Counted from the stretch's first letter, positions 35,031 to 44,482 are shown. The stretch: DNA of 64,000 bases from Streptomyces sp. NBC_01341 (GCF_035946055.1 NZ_CP108364.1:1054001-1118000), one strand, 5' to 3'. Program-made: numbers and translations. Notes: generated by a model not told the origin, from the sequence alone.

Positions 35031-35690
35031 TCAGGCCCGTTCGGGCTTCCGCGCGAGAAGCGTGGCATGGGTCCTCGTGGCGCCCTCGGCGGGTTCCTCC
35101 ACCAGCCGGGCGGTGAGGACGAACCCGGCCCCCTGCAGAAGCTCGGCGATCCGGTCGGGCGGTGACAGGTAGGACTCGTAGGACACCGGGTGACCGCCGT
35201 AGGCCCGCGTCGGGCGCAGATGCTCTCCGGCTCCCGCATGACCGGCCAGCATCACGTGGCCGCCCGGGGCGAGCGTGCGGTGGAACTCAGCGAAGACGGC
35301 GGGCAGCTGGGCCGGTGGCGTGTGGTGGGTGGAGTAGTAGGCCAGGATGCCGCCGAGCGAGTCGTCGTCGATCGCCAGCGCGGTCATGGAGCCGACGGCG
35401 AACTCGAGGTCCGGGTGAGCCCGCCGTGCCAGTGCGACCATCTCCGGGGAGAGGTCGACGCCGAAGGCGGGCACCCCGCGTCCGGCCAGGTACGCCGTCA
35501 CCTTGCCCGGTCCGCATCCCACGTCGGCGACGGCCCCGAGGCCGGTGGTCAGCACCGTCTCGGCGAAGGCGTTCAGCATCCCGCGCGACAGGGGATCCAG
35601 CTCTTCCGGGGGTTTGACCTGAGCGAAGTAGTCAGCGGCGACGGCGTCGTAGGACGTCCGGACCGCGGCGAGGTAGGAGTGTTCGGGCAT
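35031..35690 (-). CDS. SAM-dependent methyltransferase
   Basis: 219 aa, class I methyltransferase. Motif I is VADVGCGPGKVT near residue 54, the acidic end of strand 2 is FGVDLSPEMV, and the post-motif block is LAPGGHVMLAGHAG. The Tyr/Asp-rich opening SYDAVAADYFAQ is typical of small-molecule methyltransferases. The ATG at 35690 was chosen because the open frame upstream belongs to the antisense of the divergent gene. The substrate is unknown. Confidence 0.92.
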   Translation of the reverse strand: MPEHSYLAAVRTSYDAVAADYFAQVKPPEELDPLSRGMLNAFAETVLTTGLGAVADVGCGPGKVTAYLAGRGVPAFGVDLSPEMVALARRAHPDLEFAVGSMTALAIDDDSLGGILAYYSTHHTPPAQLPAVFAEFHRTLAPGGHVMLAGHAGAGEHLRPTRAYGGHPVSYESYLSPPDRIAELLQGAGFVLTARLVEEPAEGATRTHATLLARKPERA

Positions 35691-35810
35691 CCGCCGACTG
35701 TAGGGGACCACGGGGGGACACCGCCGCCGCTCGTACGGGCGCATCCGGCTCCGACCCGCGTAGCCTTTCCCCTCCTGTCGCCACCCCGCCACACCTCGGA
35801 GGACCGGTCC

Positions 35811-36644
35811 TTGAGCCCAGAGCCACAACCGTACCGACTGACAGCAGGCGCGGCCGAGTCGCCGGTGCTGCTGCACGTCCCGCACTCCTCGCGGGCCGTC
35901 CCGGCAGACGTACGTGAGGGCATCTCTCTCGACGACGAGGCGCTGGAGGCGGAGCTCGACCACATCACGGACTCCCATACCGCCGAACTGGCGGACCTGG
36001 CCTCCGAGGCCTGCGCGGTGACCCCCTGGACGTTCGTGAACGGCCTGTCGAGGCTCGTCGTCGACCCCGAGCGCTTCCCGGACGACCGGGAGGAGATGCT
36101 GGCCGTCGGCATGGGAGCGGTCTATACGCACACCACCCACCGCGAGCGCCTGCGCCCTCCGGGGAACCGTCCGCAGCCGCTGCTCGACCGCTTCTTCCAC
36201 CCGTACGCGGAGGCGATGACCGCCGCGGTGGACGCACGGCTCGCCGCCACGGGCCGTGCCGTCGTCATCGACGTCCATTCGTATCCGACCGCCGCTCTCC
36301 CCTACGAACTCCACGGCACCGGGCCCCGCCCGCCCGTCTGTCTGGGCACCGACGGCTTCCACACCCCGCCCGGGCTCCTGGCCCGGGCGGAGGCGGCGTT
36401 CGCCGGATTCGGCGGTACGGGGCTCGACAGTCCGTTCCCCGGCACGTACGTCCCGCTGAAGCACTACGGGACGGACCGCCGGGTCGGCGCGCTGATGATC
36501 GAGATCCGCCGCGACCTGTACATGTCCGAGCCCGGCGGCCCGGCGGGACCCGGACTCGGTGCGCTGGCCACGGCGCTGGCGGCACTGGTGGACTCGGTGG
36601 GTGTCCGGGGCCCGGTCAGCGGGGCCGGGTGTAGGGCCTGGTGA
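35811..36644 (+). CDS. N-formylglutamate amidohydrolase family protein
   Basis: 277 aa. Conserved metal-site blocks of the family are LLHVPHSSR near residue 20, NGLSRLVVDPERFPDD, and IDVHSYPT. The classic member releases formate from N-formylglutamate in histidine degradation, but no other hut genes are here, so the physiological substrate is open. The start is a TTG at 35811: GGAGG lies about ten bases upstream and no ATG or GTG fits. TTG starts are rare, which makes this worth noting. It is divergent from the methyltransferase and overlaps the convergent VOC gene by 29 bp. Confidence 0.85.
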   Translation: MSPEPQPYRLTAGAAESPVLLHVPHSSRAVPADVREGISLDDEALEAELDHITDSHTAELADLASEACAVTPWTFVNGLSRLVVDPERFPDDREEMLAVGMGAVYTHTTHRERLRPPGNRPQPLLDRFFHPYAEAMTAAVDARLAATGRAVVIDVHSYPTAALPYELHGTGPRPPVCLGTDGFHTPPGLLARAEAAFAGFGGTGLDSPFPGTYVPLKHYGTDRRVGALMIEIRRDLYMSEPGGPAGPGLGALATALAALVDSVGVRGPVSGAGCRAW

Positions 36645-37050
36645 TGATCTCCATGTTGTGGCCGTCCGGGTCCTCGAAGTAGGCTCCGCGACCGCCGAAG
36701 AGGCGGTTGATCCGCCCGGGTTCGGTGTGCCCGGGATCGGCGTAGTGGGTGACTCCGAGCATCTGCAGGCGCGCGATCATGTCGTCGAACTGTGCGTCGG
36801 GCACCAGGAACGCGTAGTGCTGCGCCTGCACCGGAGCGTCCCGCAGCTCGTAGTAGTCGAGGGTCACGCCGTTGCCGAGGTCGACGGGCAGGAAGGGCCC
36901 GAACGGCGCGCCGACCTCCAGGCCCAGCACGGCGGCGATGAACTCGGCCGACCGGCCGCGGTTTCGGGCGTACACCGCCGTGTGGTTCAACTGGACGACG
37001 GTGGTGCCCTGATCGGTCACGGGCGGGTACTGCTGCTGTGCGGGGGTCAT
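36616..37050 (-). CDS. VOC (glyoxalase/dioxygenase fold) family protein
   Basis: 144 aa. After about 17 disordered residues the VOC modules begin with VVQLNHTAVYARN (His ligand candidate), continue with the central QHYAFLVPD, and end with the FEDPDGHNMEI block carrying the usual Glu. This is the classic layout of ring-cleaving dioxygenase-like or fosfomycin-resistance-like small proteins; the actual activity is unknown. The ATG at 37050 has GGAGACG upstream. Its 3' end overlaps the amidohydrolase-like gene. Confidence 0.9.
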   Translation of the reverse strand: MTPAQQQYPPVTDQGTTVVQLNHTAVYARNRGRSAEFIAAVLGLEVGAPFGPFLPVDLGNGVTLDYYELRDAPVQAQHYAFLVPDAQFDDMIARLQMLGVTHYADPGHTEPGRINRLFGGRGAYFEDPDGHNMEIITRPYTRPR

Positions 37051-37410
37051 GTCGGATACGTCTCCGTGTCGTGGATTCCGCTGGGACGGGGGCGCCTGGC
37101 AGGGCGCTCCGGAATGCACGACAGGACGGCGGGGCCCGGGCCCGCCACGCGCTCACGCAGGGGCCGGGCGCTTCTCTCGTACGTGGCCCATGGCCGACCC
37201 GGCAGTCACGGGGGTGATCCTAGCGGGCGCCGCACCGCCCCGCGCGCGCCCCCGACGGTACGGGCAGGGCGCGCAGGGGGCGCATGGGAGGCTCACCAGG
37301 GGCGCCCGTGGCGAGATCCCCTCCCTGCCGAAACATCTGCGAATACCCTTGTGGCGCAGGCGAGTTACGGCGTTCCGGCGGGACGCCGTCCGGTCGGCGG
37401 GGGGACGTGG
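37051..37410. other. Divergent intergenic region, no gene seen
   Basis: GC-rich spacer between the VOC gene and the NTPase gene. Frames are open but low-complexity. GATCCCCTCCCTGCCGAAAC-like sequence near 37315-37350 is less GC-rich and may hold the NTPase promoter; no boxes could be assigned with confidence. Confidence 0.35.
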
Positions 37411-39435
37411 ATGGCCGACGGCAGAGCCGGCAGATCAGAGCGTGACATCGCGGTGCGCGGACGTGTGGCCGAGACCCTGAGCAGGCAGCAGGGGCCGCTG
37501 CGTCCGATACCCGCCCTGATGCTGCTGGGCACGCGCGGGAGCGGAAAGACCGCGCTCACCGGTCATCTGCGCGACTGGGCGCAGCGTGTACCGCTGGCGA
37601 GCATCGATCTGGAGCCCGTCGGCGAGCGCGGTGGCACACCCATCGACGTACTGATCGAGATGGCGTTCCAGCTCAGCGCCCGCCACGACGGCATCCCCCG
37701 GCTGGGATTCCCGGCACTGGGGGCCCTGCTCGCCGCCGTGGGCACGGCCGTCGACGCGGGCAGCCGGGAACGGGCGGTCCGCGACATGGCCGAGGCGCTG
37801 AGAGCGGGGCGGGCCCGGGAGCACTCGTACGAGGAACTGCAGGGGATCGTCGACGGCGTCGCCCAGCTCGCCGGGCTCGGGCTGCCCGGCTGGAGTTCCG
37901 TCGTCATGCCCCTCGTCCAGGGCGGGATGCGTCTGCGGCTCGGGCTGCGCCTGCGCAGGAGGTTCGCCGAGACGTCCGCCGCAGGGCCGGGGCGGGGCGC
38001 GACAGCCGACTTCCTCGTCGGCGTGAACCGGCTGTACCACGGCTATCCCGCGCAGCGCGCGGAGGCCGAACGGGTCCTGCTGGACTCCTTCCTGGCCGAC
38101 CTGCGCGGCGCGTACGCCTCCGGCCGGGCGGACCGGCTGCGGACCACGCACTGCCTCGCACTGCTGGACAACGCGGACTCCCCGGCCGGCGAGGCGTTCC
38201 TGACGCTCCTGCTCGAATCGCGCGAGCGCTCGGGCCGTCCCGACCCGCTCCTCGTCGTGACGACCGCACGCCGGCGTCCCGAGACGCTGGTCCGCGCGGA
38301 GACCGGCAGCGGGCACCGTCCCGACTACCGCGAGAGCTGGCCGCGGCACTCCCACTTCAGGCCGCTGTCGGCGGGACCGCTCGTGGTGGCCGGTCAGCTG
38401 CGCGACCTGAGCCGACGCGAGGTGGAGGCCCATGCCGCCGCCACCCTCGACAGGCTGCCCGCGGGCTCCGTCCTGCCGCGGACGGACAACGCCGTGCAGT
38501 GGCTGGGCTGGATCGTGTACGAGGTCACCCGGGGCCACCCCGCGGGGACGGCCGAGGTGCTCGACGGTCTGCGCCGCATGCCGGCCGACATGCCGTGGGA
38601 CGCGCGCATGCACCAGTGCCTGGCCCCTCTCGACGGCAGTGTCGAGCCGGTCCCGGCGGTGTCCGCGGGCCCGCGACTGCTCGAACTCCTGCTGCGCGAC
38701 TGCTCCGGGCAACTGGCCCGGCTGATGCCTCGGGCGGCCGCCGGGGTCACCCTCGGCCGGGCGGAGACCTGCGAGTCCCTGTGGGAGGGGCAGGAACCGG
38801 TGCTCCGGGAGTTCGTCGGCTACTGCGCGGACGACCTGCGAACCGTGCCCGAACCCGACGACGGACTCCCCGCCCTGCACCGGCTGACCCGCTTCCTGCT
38901 GCTGCGCCGCCTCGACGGCGCCCCGGAGAACGGCGGGCCCGGCTCGTGGACGGGCGCGCACCGGGCGCTGCGTGCGGCGGCGGTCGCGCGGGGGGACCTG
39001 CGCACCGTCGCGTATCACGACCTGGCGCTGGACGACCTCGGCTCGGCCGTGGGTTATCTCCGGGACCGCTTCGACGAGGTGGGCGCCGACGCGTGGTGCG
39101 CGGACCTGGCCTGGCTGCAGCGTGCCCCGTGCCGCTGGGACGGCGCCCTGCCCGAGTCGGCCCGCGACCGGTACGAGCGGCTGGTCGGTGTCGCTGGGGG
39201 CGACGCCCCGCGGCGCGCCATCACCCGGCTGCTGGCGGCCGGCTGGATCACCCCGCATCCACGGCCGGAGGGGGCGGCCCAGCCATACGGAGATCCGCTC
39301 GGCGACCCCTACGCGGAGCTGTATCCGGACATCGTCGAGGAGTTCCTGACCCTCCGCCGGCCGATCGGTGACGAACACGACCGCCATGTGCTGCTGCGCA
39401 TGGCGCAACGCTACGAAAGGAAGCCGTGGTGGTGA
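37411..39435 (+). CDS. P-loop NTPase, STAND/AAA-like
   Basis: 674 aa. Walker A is GTRGSGKT (residues 40-47); a Walker-B-like strand is HCLALLDNAD near residue 250, and a sensor-like LLVVTTARRRPETL follows. The rest is a long helical region without recognisable repeats. There is no signal peptide or convincing transmembrane segment, so it is cytoplasmic. The ATG at 37411 has a weak site (GGGGGACG). Its TGA overlaps the GTG start of the next gene, coupling it to a membrane-anchored binding protein. A signalling NTPase driven by that receptor is a plausible inference; no characterised homologue is recognised. Confidence 0.75.
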   Translation: MADGRAGRSERDIAVRGRVAETLSRQQGPLRPIPALMLLGTRGSGKTALTGHLRDWAQRVPLASIDLEPVGERGGTPIDVLIEMAFQLSARHDGIPRLGFPALGALLAAVGTAVDAGSRERAVRDMAEALRAGRAREHSYEELQGIVDGVAQLAGLGLPGWSSVVMPLVQGGMRLRLGLRLRRRFAETSAAGPGRGATADFLVGVNRLYHGYPAQRAEAERVLLDSFLADLRGAYASGRADRLRTTHCLALLDNADSPAGEAFLTLLLESRERSGRPDPLLVVTTARRRPETLVRAETGSGHRPDYRESWPRHSHFRPLSAGPLVVAGQLRDLSRREVEAHAAATLDRLPAGSVLPRTDNAVQWLGWIVYEVTRGHPAGTAEVLDGLRRMPADMPWDARMHQCLAPLDGSVEPVPAVSAGPRLLELLLRDCSGQLARLMPRAAAGVTLGRAETCESLWEGQEPVLREFVGYCADDLRTVPEPDDGLPALHRLTRFLLLRRLDGAPENGGPGSWTGAHRALRAAAVARGDLRTVAYHDLALDDLGSAVGYLRDRFDEVGADAWCADLAWLQRAPCRWDGALPESARDRYERLVGVAGGDAPRRAITRLLAAGWITPHPRPEGAAQPYGDPLGDPYAELYPDIVEEFLTLRRPIGDEHDRHVLLRMAQRYERKPWW

Positions 39436-40967
39436 GCTCCGACGACGGCACGTTCGTCCCCCCGCGTCCGCCCCGGCGCAAGGCGCCGTGGATCATCGCG
39501 GGCGCGGTGGTCCTCGCGGCGGCGGTGTGGGGCGGTGCGGAGGCGTACCGGGCCTGGCAGCACGAGAAGGCGGAATGCGCTCCGGGCATCCTCAGGAAGG
39601 GGGCCCGGGAGGAGTGCATCGGCGTGAGCGACGGCTCCTTCGCCTTCGACCCCTCGCTGAAGGAGGTCATGGGCAAGATCGAGGCGGAGAACGAACGGGT
39701 CGAGGAGTCCGGCAAGCAGTTCGTCTCCGTGGCGTACATCGAGCCCCTGACCACGGTCAAGGGCGAGGAGGAGGCGAAGTACGGGCTGCGCGGCGAGCTG
39801 ATGGGCGCCTACCTCGCCCAGCGCGAACTGAACGACCCGGACCTCGGCGCCGGGCGGGGCGATCTCCCGCAGGTACGCCTGCTCGTCGGCAACCTGGGTC
39901 TGCGTTCGGAACAGTGGCGGACCCTCACCGGCGACCTCGTGGCGATGGCGAAGGACGACAACCACCTCGTCGCCGTCGCGGGCTTCGGCCAGAGCCGGGG
40001 CGGAACCAAGAACGCCGTCGACGCGCTGCGCGACGCGGGCATCCCCATGATGGGGGCGACGGTCACCGCCGACAGTCTGTCGGACGCGGCCCGCCCGGGC
40101 TTCTTCCGGACCTCCGCGCCCAACCGTGACCAGGCGGTCGGTGCGGTCAACTACCTGAGGGCTCAGCAGAAGAAAGATCCCGGTTTCAAGGTCGCCGTCA
40201 TACGGGACCGCAACGAGGACGACATCTACAACACGTCGATGTCCACCGCGTTCGCGACGGCGGCGGCCGGGCGGGGCCTGGAGATCGAGGGGACCCCGCT
40301 GGAGTTCCTGTCCGGGGTGGACGGTGTCTCCAACGCCTTCTCGTCCGTCGCGGACAAGGTGTGCGACCTCCGCCCGGACGCGGTGTTCTTCGCCGGCCGG
40401 GGCGTCAACATCCGTAACTTCATCTACTCGATGTCCGCCCCCGACCGCCGGTGCCCGGTCACGCTGATCACGGGTGACGACGCGGTCGGCGCGTACTACG
40501 GCTCGCTGGAGAGCGAGGCGCGGCGGGAGAAGTTCCGGACGGAGTGGACCGACAGCAGGGTGACCGTCCTGTACTCGTCGCTCGCCCACCCGGCTCTCGC
40601 GGGCCGCCTCTACGCCGAGGCGAACAACCCGCTGCCGGACTTCCTGGGCCTGTACAGGACGGAGTTCGGCGGAGCGCCCGACGAGACGATGCAGGTGCTC
40701 CAGGACGGTCAGGTGATCATGGGGCACGACGCGGTCTGGACCCTGGGTATCGCGATACGGAACGCGGCGGGCCCGGACGGCAAGGGGCAGGTCAACACCG
40801 GTGCCACACTGCAGATGCTGCTCCAGCTCAGCGGACGCGCCTCGGTGTCGGGACTCAGCGGGCCCATCTCCTTCGCCCCGGACGGCAATCCCGACCGCAA
40901 ACCCATGGCGCTGGTACGGATGGAACCCTCGGGTGTGTACACCTTCCGGGGGGTGCTGACGCCGTAG
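39426..40967 (+). CDS. Membrane-anchored type I periplasmic-binding-protein-like receptor
   Basis: 513 aa. A short cytoplasmic segment (PPRPPRRKAP) is followed by one transmembrane helix at about residues 22-40. The extracytoplasmic part has the two-lobe fold of leucine/branched-chain amino acid binding proteins: VAVAGFGQSRGGTKNAVDAL, IPMMGATVTADSLSD, VAVIRDRNEDDIYNTSM and DAVFFAGRG. It is unusual in being anchored with its N-terminus inside and not being a lipoprotein, and no permease or ATPase of a transporter is adjacent. The start is one of three consecutive GTG codons at 39426-39434, all overlapping the NTPase stop; AAGGA precedes. Confidence 0.8.
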   Translation: MVVSSDDGTFVPPRPPRRKAPWIIAGAVVLAAAVWGGAEAYRAWQHEKAECAPGILRKGAREECIGVSDGSFAFDPSLKEVMGKIEAENERVEESGKQFVSVAYIEPLTTVKGEEEAKYGLRGELMGAYLAQRELNDPDLGAGRGDLPQVRLLVGNLGLRSEQWRTLTGDLVAMAKDDNHLVAVAGFGQSRGGTKNAVDALRDAGIPMMGATVTADSLSDAARPGFFRTSAPNRDQAVGAVNYLRAQQKKDPGFKVAVIRDRNEDDIYNTSMSTAFATAAAGRGLEIEGTPLEFLSGVDGVSNAFSSVADKVCDLRPDAVFFAGRGVNIRNFIYSMSAPDRRCPVTLITGDDAVGAYYGSLESEARREKFRTEWTDSRVTVLYSSLAHPALAGRLYAEANNPLPDFLGLYRTEFGGAPDETMQVLQDGQVIMGHDAVWTLGIAIRNAAGPDGKGQVNTGATLQMLLQLSGRASVSGLSGPISFAPDGNPDRKPMALVRMEPSGVYTFRGVLTP

Positions 40968-40968
40968 G

Positions 40969-41006
40969 GCGACGGCGCACGGCGGCCCGCACCCGATCGC
41001 CGTCGC
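40969..41006 (+). terminator. Possible hairpin after the receptor gene
   Basis: GCGACGGCG (40969-40977) and CGCCGTCGC (40998-41006) form a 9-bp stem with a 20-nt loop right after the stop codon. Confidence 0.45.
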
Positions 41007-41181
41007 GCCCCGCAGGTCGTGCCGCGCCCGGCTGCCGGGGCAGTCGGATCCGGAGTCGGCCTGCCCGATCGCTCCGGTGGTCGACATCGTCTTCAGCCGG
41101 CGACGCGCGCGAGCCCGCGCCCGCCCGCCGCGGGTGAGCGGATGCGCCCCGCGGCGGTCGGGCGGTAAGGCGGTCGGGCGG

Positions 41182-41571
41182 TCAGAAGAAGACGCCGCAC
41201 CGCAGCAGCACGTTGGCGTAGGGGCGCGCCTCACCCGTCCGCACCACCAGGCGGGCGGATCGGGTGAGTTCCTTCAGCCGCTCGTGCGACACGTGCGTGA
41301 GCGCGGGCAGGCGGGCGGCCAGGAGACCGGCCGCCTCGGGGTTGGCCTCCGCGATCTCCTCGGCCGCCGTCGCGCTCTCCACGACCAGTTCCGCCAGCAG
41401 TCCGTCCAGGACCTCGGCGAACGTCGGGACGCCCGCTATGAAAGCCAGGTCGACGACCCGGGGACCGGCCGGTATGGGCATGCCCACGTCGCAGATCAGG
41501 ACGCCGTCGCCATGGCCGAGTTCGGCCACGGCTCCCGCGAGGTGGCGGTTGAGTATGCCGGTCTTCTTCAC
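41182..41571 (-). CDS. rbsD: D-ribose pyranase
   Basis: 129 aa, full RbsD length. It starts MKKTGILNRHLAGAVAELGHGD, including the catalytic His, and carries DVGMPIP, VDLAFIAGVPTF and the end PYANVLLRCGVFF typical of RbsD/FucU pyranases. It interconverts beta-pyranose and furanose forms of ribose for the kinase. Its ATG overlaps the ribokinase stop (ATGA), and it is the last gene of the ribose operon. Confidence 0.95.
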   Translation of the reverse strand: MKKTGILNRHLAGAVAELGHGDGVLICDVGMPIPAGPRVVDLAFIAGVPTFAEVLDGLLAELVVESATAAEEIAEANPEAAGLLAARLPALTHVSHERLKELTRSARLVVRTGEARPYANVLLRCGVFF

Positions 41572-42497
41572 AGTGCCGCGACTTCTTCCGAGGTGGGGAA
41601 GGACGCCTGTGCGCCCTCCTTGGTGACGGCCGCCGCGCCGACCCGCACGGCGAACCCGGCGGCCCGGACGAGTTCCTCACCCAGCCCGAGGCGCCAGGCC
41701 AGGGCCGCTGTGAAGGCGTCGCCCGCGCCGGTGGTGTCCACAGCCGCGACCTTCGGGCTCGGCACGCGTACGGCCTCGCCGGTGCGGGTGTCGGAGACCA
41801 GGGCGCCTCCCGCGCCCAGGGTGATGACGACGGAGCGCGGGCCGAGGCCGGTGAGCCCCCGTGCCCAGGACTCCGGGGTGTCCCCGGCGCCCTCCCCGAG
41901 GATGAACCGCGCCTCGTGCTCGTTGACCACCAGCGGGTCGCAGGCAGCCAGCACCTCGTCGGGCAGCGGCGCCGGGGGGGACGGGTTGAGGACCAGGCGC
42001 GTGTCCGGGCCCAGTGCGCGCGCCGTCTCGGCGACGGTGTCCAGCGGGATCTCCAGTTGTACGGAGACGACGCGGGCCGCCGCGAACAGCGGGACCGACG
42101 CCCTGATGTCCCCGGGTGTCAGCCGCGCGTTGGCTCCCGGCGAGACGACGATGCTGTTGTCTCCCGAGGGGTCGACGGTGATGAGGGCGACCCCGGTGGG
42201 CGCGCCGCCGACGAGGACCCCGCCGGTGTCGACGCCCGCCTCCTGCTGCGAGGCGAGCAGCAGCCGCCCGTGGGCGTCGTCGCCGACCCGGGCCAGCAGA
42301 GCCGTGCGGGCTCCGAGGCGGGCGGCGGCGACCGCCTGGTTGGCGCCCTTGCCGCCGGGGTGGACGACGAGGTCGGAGCCGAGCACCGTCTCCCCGGGTC
42401 CTGGCCGGCGGTCGACGCCGACGACCAGGTCGGCGTTGGCCGAGCCGACGACCAGGAGGTCGTACCGGGAGGGTGCGGGGTCCTCGTTGACGTACAT
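41568..42497 (-). CDS. rbsK: Ribokinase
   Basis: 309 aa, PfkB family. The N-terminal signature is VVHPGGKGANQAVAAARLG near residue 47; the C-terminal signature with catalytic Asp is DTTGAGDAFTAAL. It phosphorylates ribose to ribose 5-phosphate in the cytoplasm. It is fourth in the operon after regulator, ATPase and permease-binding protein, and overlaps rbsD by four bases. The ATG at 42497 lies 20 bp after the upstream stop. Confidence 0.95.
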   Translation of the reverse strand: MYVNEDPAPSRYDLLVVGSANADLVVGVDRRPGPGETVLGSDLVVHPGGKGANQAVAAARLGARTALLARVGDDAHGRLLLASQQEAGVDTGGVLVGGAPTGVALITVDPSGDNSIVVSPGANARLTPGDIRASVPLFAAARVVSVQLEIPLDTVAETARALGPDTRLVLNPSPPAPLPDEVLAACDPLVVNEHEARFILGEGAGDTPESWARGLTGLGPRSVVITLGAGGALVSDTRTGEAVRVPSPKVAAVDTTGAGDAFTAALAWRLGLGEELVRAAGFAVRVGAAAVTKEGAQASFPTSEEVAAL

Positions 42498-42517
42498 CTG
42501 GATCGTGCCTTCCTTGA

Positions 42518-44482
42518 TCAGGAGAAGTCGGCGACGTTCTGCCGGGTGACGACCTTGACCGGCACCATCACCGTGCTGTCGACCTTCTTGCCGTCTGCCG
42601 CGCGGACCGCGTTCTGCACGGCGATCTTCCCGAGCTCCTTGGGCTGCTGGGCCACGGAGGCGTACAGGGTGCCCGTGCTGACCGCCTTGAGGCCGTCCGG
42701 GGTCCCGTCGAAGCCGACGACCGACACGGTCTTCCCGGCCTTGCTGCCGAGTGCCTTGGCCGCGCCGAGCGCCATCTCGTCGTTCTCGGCGAAGACTCCG
42801 GTGATCCCGGGGTGGGCCTGGAGCACGTTGGTCATGACGTCCAGACCCTTGGTGCGGTCGAAGTCCGCGGGCTGCTTGGCCACGATCCTGATGCCCGGGT
42901 AGGCCTTGATGCCCGCGGCGAAGCCGGCGCCGCGCTCACGGCTGGCGGAGGTACCGGCCGTGCCCTGCAGGACGACGATGCTGCCCTTGCCGCCGAGGCG
43001 CTCGGCGAGCGTCTTCGCCGCCAGCTTGCCGCCCGCCACGTTGTCGGAGGCGACGAGCGTCGCGGTCTTGGCCTTGTTGACGCCGCGGTCGGCGGCGACC
43101 ACCGGGATGCCGTCCTTGTTGGCGCTGCGGACGCTGGGGCCCACCGCGTCGGAGTCCACCGGGTTGACGATGATGGAGTCCAGGCCCGAGCTGGTGAAGT
43201 TCTCCAGCTGGTTGGCCTGCTGCGAGGCGTCGTTCTGGGCATCGGTGACGGTCAGGTCGACGCCGGCCTTCTTGGCCTCCTGCTGCGCGCCCTGCTTCAT
43301 CTGGACGAAGAAGGGGTTGTTCAGGGTGGAGAGCGAGACACCGATCTTCTTGGTGTCTCCGGAGGAGCCGGAGTGGAAGAACGACACCGCCGCGACGACG
43401 GCGGCCACGACGACCACCGCGATGCCGAGCTCCATCGTCTTCTTGCGTTTCGACCCCGGCGACCCGGCCGCGGCGGACGAACCGGCGGCGGACGGGGCAC
43501 CCGAGCCGGCCTTGCGGCGCAGGGTGTCCAGCAGCACCGCGAGGGCGATGACGACACCGATGACGACCTGCTGCCAGAAGGCGGACACCGAGAGCAGGTT
43601 GAGGCCGTTGCGCAGGACGGCGAGGATCAGCGCACCGATGAGGGTGCCGGACGCCTTGCCGACACCACCGGCGAGGCTGGCACCGCCGATGACGACCGCC
43701 GCGATCGCGTCGAGTTCGTAACCCTGCGCCGCCTGGGGCTGCGCGGAGGTCAGGCGGGAGGCGAGGACGATGCCGGCCACGGCGGCGAAGAGGCCGGCCA
43801 GGGCGTAGATCGCCAGCTTCTGCTTCTTGACCCGCAGCCCGGAGAGGCGTGCGGCCTCCTCATTGCCGCCGATCGCGTACATGGATCGGCCGATGTAGGT
43901 GCGGCCCAGGATGAGCGCCGTGATCAGGCCCGCCGCGATCATCACGAGGACCGGGACGGGCAGCCACCCGCCGAGGGTGTCGCCCAGGTGTGAGATGGAG
44001 CTGGGGAAGGCGATGGGGCTGCCCTGGGAGATGACCAGGGACAGACCACGGGCGACCGAGAGCATGGCCAGCGTCGCGATGAACGAGGGCAGTTTGCCGT
44101 ACGCCACGAGGGCGCCGCTGATGAGCCCGCAGACCAGACCGGTGGCGATGGCGAATATGACCGCCAGCCAGACGGGCACGCCTGCCGAGGTGGCCGACCA
44201 GGCGAGCACGGTCGCGGACAGTGCGGCGACCGATCCGACGGAGAGGTCGATGCCGGCGGAGACGATGACGAAGGTGACGCCGAACGCGAGGATCGCCGTT
44301 ACGGCGGCCTGCACACCGACGTTCAGCAGGTTCTGGGTGGTGAGGAAGTCGCCGGACAGCAGCGACAGCGCCACCACGAGGACGATCAGGGCGCTGAGGG
44401 CGCCGTTCTCGAGCAGGAGGCGGCGGAGGGTGTTCCCGGCGCCGCCGGCGCCCTTGGTGCTCGGATGCGTGTCAGTGGCCAC
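42518..44482 (-). CDS. rbsC-rbsB: Ribose ABC transporter permease fused to substrate-binding protein
   Basis: 654 aa, two proteins in one. Residues about 1-325 are an RbsC-type permease (VIVSAGIDLSVGSVAALSAT; GRSMYAIGGNEEAARLSG). A Ser/Ala-rich linker and an additional transmembrane helix (ELGIAVVVVAAVVAAVSFF) follow. Residues about 375-654 are an RbsB-type binding protein (IGVSLSTLNNPFFVQMKQGA; IVNPVDSDAVGPSV; VVAADRGVN; VGFDGTPDGL). The binding domain is thus tethered outside by its own helix instead of a lipid anchor. No lipobox is present. The start is a GTG at 44482, overlapping rbsA by 11 bases. The fusion occurs in other actinomycetes. Confidence 0.93.
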   Translation of the reverse strand: MATDTHPSTKGAGGAGNTLRRLLLENGALSALIVLVVALSLLSGDFLTTQNLLNVGVQAAVTAILAFGVTFVIVSAGIDLSVGSVAALSATVLAWSATSAGVPVWLAVIFAIATGLVCGLISGALVAYGKLPSFIATLAMLSVARGLSLVISQGSPIAFPSSISHLGDTLGGWLPVPVLVMIAAGLITALILGRTYIGRSMYAIGGNEEAARLSGLRVKKQKLAIYALAGLFAAVAGIVLASRLTSAQPQAAQGYELDAIAAVVIGGASLAGGVGKASGTLIGALILAVLRNGLNLLSVSAFWQQVVIGVVIALAVLLDTLRRKAGSGAPSAAGSSAAAGSPGSKRKKTMELGIAVVVVAAVVAAVSFFHSGSSGDTKKIGVSLSTLNNPFFVQMKQGAQQEAKKAGVDLTVTDAQNDASQQANQLENFTSSGLDSIIVNPVDSDAVGPSVRSANKDGIPVVAADRGVNKAKTATLVASDNVAGGKLAAKTLAERLGGKGSIVVLQGTAGTSASRERGAGFAAGIKAYPGIRIVAKQPADFDRTKGLDVMTNVLQAHPGITGVFAENDEMALGAAKALGSKAGKTVSVVGFDGTPDGLKAVSTGTLYASVAQQPKELGKIAVQNAVRAADGKKVDSTVMVPVKVVTRQNVADFS

